Source: Thermoplasmata archaeon
Lineage (GTDB): Archaea > Thermoplasmatota > Thermoplasmata > Lutacidiplasmatales > UBA184
DNA length: 38,056 bases
Assembly: GCA_022749845.1 (NCBI GenBank)
Contig: JAKIWX010000007.1
Location: 1-38,056 of the forward strand
Direction of reading: 5' to 3'
The first letter of the stretch is position 1; the number at the start of each line of letters is the position of its first letter. This document shows, in pieces, positions 37,100 through 38,056 of this stretch. The translations under genes were made by a program, and so were the position numbers. A model generated the notes under the pieces. The model was not told where the DNA came from. It ran no database searches and saw only the letters and a program-made list of their open reading frames with translations.

Positions 37100-37990
37100 A
37101 TGGCGGCGACTTTCCTCGTCCGCTACGGGGAGCTCGCGCTGAAGTCCCCGCCGGTTCGGCGGGAGTTCGAGCGAACACTCGAGCGCAACATCTTGGAACG
37201 ATTTCGCCTCGCCCAACTCCCGTGTCGGATCCGCTCGGATCACGGCCACCTCTACGTCGTTTGCGAGGAAGCGGCGAACGCCCTCCAGCTCCTCCGGACG
37301 GTGTTCGGGGTCACCTCCGTGAGTCGCGTCGAGGAGGTCCCTTCGGAGGTCGGCGTCATCGAGGCGGAGCTCCTCAAGCTCGCCGGTCCCGCGCTCGTGC
37401 CGGGAAGTCGGTTCGCCGTGCGGACGCGCCGCGTGGGAAGCCACCCGTTCTCAAGCCAAGAGCTCGCGCGGTCCCTCGGGGCCGCGGTGCTTCGCACGTT
37501 CCCCGACCGCGACCTCACCGTCGACCTCACCCACCCGACCGTGGAACTGCAGGTCGAGGTCCGTGGACCCCGGACCTACCTATCGCTCGACCGATCCTCG
37601 GGCCCGGGGGGGCTCCCTCTCGGCGTTGCGGGGTCGCTAGTCGCGCTGGTTGCCGACGAGCGCGGGGCGCTCGGTGCCTACCTCATGATGAAGCGCGGCT
37701 GCTCCACGTCGCTCGTCGTCGAGGGGGCGGGGACGCGCCTTGCAGAGGAGGTGCTGCGCCGTTTCTCGCCGACCGTACGGCTCGAGTCGCCGGTGCCCAC
37801 CGCAGAAGAGGCGCTTGGGCGACTTGCGGATGCGGTGCGGGCCGATGGTGTGGTGCTGCCGCTCACCGTCGAAGAGTACCCCGAGGCTCGCGCCCGTTGG
37901 GGAGACCGTGTGTTGTTCTCGCCGACGGTTGGATTCTCCGACGCCGAGGTCGGCCTGCGCTGGGACGAAGTTCGGAGGCTCGCGAGTTGA
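37100..37990 (+). CDS. ThiI-like THUMP protein with degenerate, truncated PP-loop domain
   Basis: The 296-residue protein begins like ThiI, the tRNA 4-thiouridine synthase: FLVRYGELALKSPPVRREFE, then a THUMP domain (about 60-165) ending in SSGPGGLPLGVAG. The PP-loop that should follow (SGGxDS) is replaced by ADERGAL (185-191), although LMMKRGC (195-201) of the next helix is kept. The rest (about 200-296) is shorter than a normal PP-loop domain and has no catalytic Cys pair. It should bind tRNA but not adenylate it. It may be a tRNA-binding partner of another ThiI or a decaying copy. The ATG at 37100 fits the family start. The next gene overlaps it as TTGA. Confidence 0.8.
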   Translation: MAATFLVRYGELALKSPPVRREFERTLERNILERFRLAQLPCRIRSDHGHLYVVCEEAANALQLLRTVFGVTSVSRVEEVPSEVGVIEAELLKLAGPALVPGSRFAVRTRRVGSHPFSSQELARSLGAAVLRTFPDRDLTVDLTHPTVELQVEVRGPRTYLSLDRSSGPGGLPLGVAGSLVALVADERGALGAYLMMKRGCSTSLVVEGAGTRLAEEVLRRFSPTVRLESPVPTAEEALGRLADAVRADGVVLPLTVEEYPEARARWGDRVLFSPTVGFSDAEVGLRWDEVRRLAS

Positions 37991-38056
37991 CGACCCCGGC
38001 ACGGAAAGAGCGTCCGCTCGACGCCGAGGAATCGGTGGCGCCTTCGGAGCCTCCAC
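37987..38056 (+). CDS. Start of next gene, cut by the window end
   Basis: A TTG overlaps the ThiI-like stop as TTGA, and the frame stays open for the remaining 23 codons (MTTPARKERPLDAEES at the start, then Pro/Ala/Ser-rich). The same coupling joins several gene pairs here, so a second gene of this operon is likely. Too little is visible to name it. Confidence 0.5.
   Translation, partial: MTTPARKERPLDAEESVAPSEPP

Noticed and set aside
1-38056. CRISPR array, insertion sequence or integrase gene
   Set aside because: I looked for regularly spaced repeats, transposase DDE patterns and tyrosine-recombinase R-H-x-x-R...Y patterns and found none in the window.

Overview
The window is G+C-rich archaeal DNA, most likely from an uncultured Thermoplasmatota-like euryarchaeon. 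Seen directly: genes with archaeal character (prefoldin beta, KEOPS Pcc1, a tricorn-factor-type M1 aminopeptidase, an archaeal prenyl synthase, QueC, DUF92, a two-finger C2H2 protein), and TATA-like boxes about 24-27 bp upstream of start codons that would give leaderless mRNAs. Many GTG and TTG starts sit in 4-base NTGA overlaps with the upstream stop codon. The phylum is an inference; the domain Archaea is well supported.

Region 1 (1-5435) is accessory. A tRNA-Gln(TTG) gene lies on the minus strand at 5363-5435. The last 18 nt of that gene recur in the same orientation at 77-94 (16/18), 1611-1628 (17/18) and 3438-3455 (17/18), with a degenerate 23-nt copy (19/23) directly abutting the tRNA at 5340-5362. 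All copies are in gene-free DNA and cut the region into three modules of about 1.5, 1.8 and 1.9 kb. Module A holds a leaderless two-gene unit with a nucleotidyltransferase. Module B holds one FAD-linked (BBE-type) oxidoreductase. Module C holds an arsenic cassette: a 25-residue peptide with four Cys-Cys pairs, a thioredoxin-type arsenate reductase and an aquaporin on the minus strand, with a divergent Cys-rich HxlR regulator. No integrase is visible. This tRNA-anchored tandem cassette array is the main discovery candidate.

Region 2 (5436-19185) is mixed: a SAM methyltransferase, a DUF420-like membrane protein, a zinc-ribbon protein, a C2H2 protein, an MFS carrier divergent from an aldo/keto reductase, a small membrane protein with a double winged-helix regulator, a surface-anchored protein, the M1 aminopeptidase, a small OB-fold protein, an AHSA1/SRPBCC protein, a VIT-type metal transporter, and a papain-family protease translationally coupled to a chagasin-like inhibitor.

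Region 3 (19186-27503) has an M3 oligopeptidase, a GNAT acetyltransferase and a long minus-strand run: TPR protein, cobalamin-binding-like protein, site-2 protease homologue, metallo-beta-lactamase-fold hydrolase, MFS carrier and a membrane protein.

Region 4 (27504-38056) is core housekeeping: prenyl diphosphate synthase, prefoldin beta, Pcc1, adenylosuccinate lyase, carbamate kinase, a stand-alone asparagine-synthetase domain, a GmhB-type phosphatase, DUF92 coupled to QueC, MscL, arginyl-tRNA synthetase, and a ThiI-like protein that has lost its PP-loop ATPase motif. The window ends inside the next gene of the thiI-like operon.
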